This document shows positions 63,601 to 64,000 of a stretch of 64,000 bases of DNA, in pieces. Source of the DNA: an uncultured Bacteroidales bacterium. Lineage in GTDB: Bacteria; Bacteroidota; Bacteroidia; Bacteroidales; P3. The stretch is from contig CAJUFX010000009.1 in assembly GCA_910586395.1 (NCBI GenBank), positions 1 to 64,000 on the forward strand, read 5' to 3'. The notes below the pieces were generated by a model. That model was not told the DNA's origin. It saw nothing but the letters and a program-made list of their open reading frames with translations, and ran no database searches. The stretch's first letter is position 1; each line of letters opens with the position of its first letter. The position numbers were made by a program, and so were the translations under genes.

Positions 63601-63751
63601 TCCCAATCTATTGCTGAGGTTGAGCATACGGACCGACATTCAGGATTATATTTACGGGTTGTGGCGGAATCTGCCGGAAAACAGGCTGGATATGCCGGAA
63701 CTTGGGCCTGAGCCCGTATCCGTCGATGCGGCCGCGTCGGAAAACCTATAG
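60614..63751 (+). CDS. GH3 beta-N-acetylglucosaminidase fused to a beta-lactamase-like serine hydrolase
   Basis: The 1045-residue protein has a signal peptide (cleavage near GMAFGQ, about residue 32). The N-terminal half (about 45-430) is a NagZ-type glycoside hydrolase family 3 domain with KHFPGHGDTEKDSH (about 230-243, the His/Asp acid-base dyad) and the nucleophile in TVTDGLEMKG (about 313-322). A GH3 C-terminal-like region follows (about 430-620). The last 400 residues are a class C beta-lactamase/DD-peptidase-like domain with Ser-x-x-Lys in LASLTKVLA (about 691-699), YSDLGFQ (about 807) and HSGFTGT (about 965). It probably acts on peptidoglycan fragments, cutting GlcNAc-MurNAc and possibly a peptide or ester bond. 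I chose the ATG at 60614; an upstream start would overlap dapB. Confidence 0.9.
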   Translation: MRISGIKSGLKRMALRSAWLLSGCMAFGMAFGQTQPPWPLTGQSSGVSPERPSAPLFSADSLLAQMTLEEKIAQMMVVRCGSGYDPVTVQDMQVKIGRYGYGGLCFFKGNAWDVYRAVKAYQTMAEIPLWISIDGEWGPAMRLTDVEAFPMQQTLGAIQDTAWISRMGAAVGWQCRQLGISWNFIPVLDVNSNPQNPVINMRSFGEDPLLVAGHGAAYARGMRSQGVVGSLKHFPGHGDTEKDSHYTLPEIKHDTAYMKRVDLFPFQALIDQGAEAVMIGHLLVPAVDAKGPASLSAKWIKDCLRGSMGFRGLTVTDGLEMKGVADGVKWGSGEVEVRAVEAGEDVLLLPASPDVAIKAIARAVRHGRIPVAAIDSAVHRILKLKAETLGAFVLRSADSVGIRPVSYGDSLSLVRALNNPRIQALQNELYARALTVVEDERGVLPLRSVRYPAKACVHIGDYTGRVEIRKSTGALHADVFGRMLERYADFDHYYIDRRMPADSLRGLLSHLNRYDLTVIDLGGTSSYLSRRYGITDATLAFLRLLQALPGETVLASFAPPYALGLFDKLSFSAVVCGYQDVPAARSAMAQLLFGGIAAQGRLPVRVGTRYPLGTGLTTEAASLSYGLPEQVGFSSADFRFVDSLVQHGIDTAAYPGCQVLVAYKGKVIYDKNFGHFTYAKKQQVGDADLYDLASLTKVLATTVAYMQLYDRGVYRLDQAISRAVPRLLRTDKKNITFRKLLAHESGLKPSLLTSKPDSYPNRDYLSGERDEEYIWPVADSLYLHRRARRELREEMDKMPLGRPTYQYSDLGFQYLYEGFQFLTDEPLEDYVQRHFYDSLGLNRLTYRPLDKFPLARIVPTECDTVWRHRTIRGYVHDPMVALFGGAGGSAGLFGTAHDVAVVAQMLLQYGQYGGYRYIDSATVALFGCADFSSAKNRRGGGFDKRPLEEDAPSPCALSASPQSFGHSGFTGTYFWVDPEKEIVYVFLSNRVHPYPHPNLLLRLSIRTDIQDYIYGLWRNLPENRLDMPELGPEPVSVDAAASENL

Positions 63752-64000
63752 GAAGACGCATCCGCCGACGTGATCGGCGGATGCGCCGGTAACGCTGCGG
63801 AGGCAGTTGATGCGGTTTTGCAGACGGAGTAAACCGAGAAATGCGAAAATCAAGGCTTCCTTGTATTCGATGAGCATGGCGTCATCGGTCTCGCACACCG
63901 CTTTCGGGCAGGCTTTACGGATGTTTTCCACAAGAAAGCCGTTGAACGCGCCGCCGCCCGTGATGAGCATACGGCCAGCCCGTTCGCAGACACGTCCGAT
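63746..64000 (-). CDS. anmK: anhydro-N-acetylmuramic acid kinase, C-terminal part (5' end outside window)
   Basis: Eighty-four C-terminal residues are visible. ERAGRMLITGGGAFNGFLVENIR matches the ASKHA GGG-(A/G)-x-N nucleotide-binding motif of AnmK, followed by the helix and the EYKEALIFAFLGLLRL segment (family E..EA..FA). AnmK converts 1,6-anhydro-MurNAc to MurNAc-6-phosphate in cell-wall recycling. It converges with the GH3 fusion gene and overlaps it by 6 bp. The frame is open to the window edge. Confidence 0.9.
   Translation of the reverse strand: MGRVCERAGRMLITGGGAFNGFLVENIRKACPKAVCETDDAMLIEYKEALIFAFLGLLRLQNRINCLRSVTGASADHVGGCVFL
63757..63785. terminator. 12-bp perfect hairpin at the convergent end of the GH3 gene and anmK
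   Basis: Arms 63757-63768 and 63774-63785 are perfectly complementary with a 5-nt loop, and lie in the last codons of anmK just after the GH3 gene stop. There is no T-run on either side, so it is a weak terminator candidate. It may instead protect 3' ends or be a palindromic repeat. Confidence 0.6.

Overview
The window is ordinary chromosome of a member of the phylum Bacteroidota, most likely order Bacteroidales. The evidence is Bacteroidota-specific genes (the type IX secretion translocon gene sprA, a T9SS C-terminal sorting domain, a DUF3276/PUR-alpha protein, a BT_3928-type DoxX protein, DUF1599, DUF5683, and a long NusB-like protein) and repeated matches to the Bacteroidota promoter pattern TTTG-N20-TAnnTTTG. 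G+C is by eye a little above half. I see no phage, insertion sequence, CRISPR-cas locus, integrase or rRNA operon. Coding density is very high: about 46 protein genes and one tRNA.

Layout. 1-2.2 kb: 3' part of aroA, convergent with lgt, then tRNA-Gly(CCC). 2.3-9.3 kb: dnaG, coaX, an outer-membrane barrel, a TPR protein, lptC and a CBS-domain membrane protein. 9.3-12.1 kb: the yceD-rpmF-plsX-fabH operon. 12.2-14.2 kb (minus): a SpoU-type RNA methyltransferase, rplI, rpsR and rpsF. 14.3-19 kb (minus): an M16 peptidase and dnaX, divergent from ruvA and the 7.2-kb sprA. 27.2-28.8 kb: gcvH and ychF. 28.9-30.6 kb (minus): folP-cdaA (c-di-AMP synthesis). 30.6-39.8 kb: DUF1599, BT_3928-type, tpiA, prmA, a 1639-residue exported protein I do not recognise, and plsY. 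39.8-45.5 kb: tsaD, divergent from tamB. 45.5-49.1 kb (minus): lepB, then tig-clpP. 49.2-53 kb: a small T9SS cargo protein, a YadA-head/S74 surface fibre protein and ftsE. 53-56.6 kb (minus): pdxS-pdxT-nusB-yajC-coaE. 56.8-64 kb: DUF3276, parA-parB-DUF5683-dapB, and a GH3 plus serine-hydrolase fusion convergent with anmK.

Functional themes are cell-envelope construction (lgt, lptC, tamB, lepB, yajC, sprA, plsX, plsY), replication and segregation (dnaG, dnaX, ruvA, parAB, ftsE), translation and protein quality control (rpsF, rpsR, rplI, rpmF, tig, clpP, tsaD, prmA), and peptidoglycan precursor synthesis and recycling (dapB, NagZ-like GH3, anmK).

The less ordinary signals are these. aroA is about 85 residues too long and carries in-frame palindromic inserts, including a 30-nt repeat / 30-nt spacer / 30-nt repeat. 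A 34-bp perfect palindrome lies inside the unknown exported gene. Divergent gene pairs share a near-symmetric promoter module in which two -7 boxes sit exactly 12 bp apart and each -33 box abuts the opposing -7 box. A surface fibre gene carries about 16 YadA-head-like repeats and an S74 autoprocessing domain, and its repeat section is AT-shifted.
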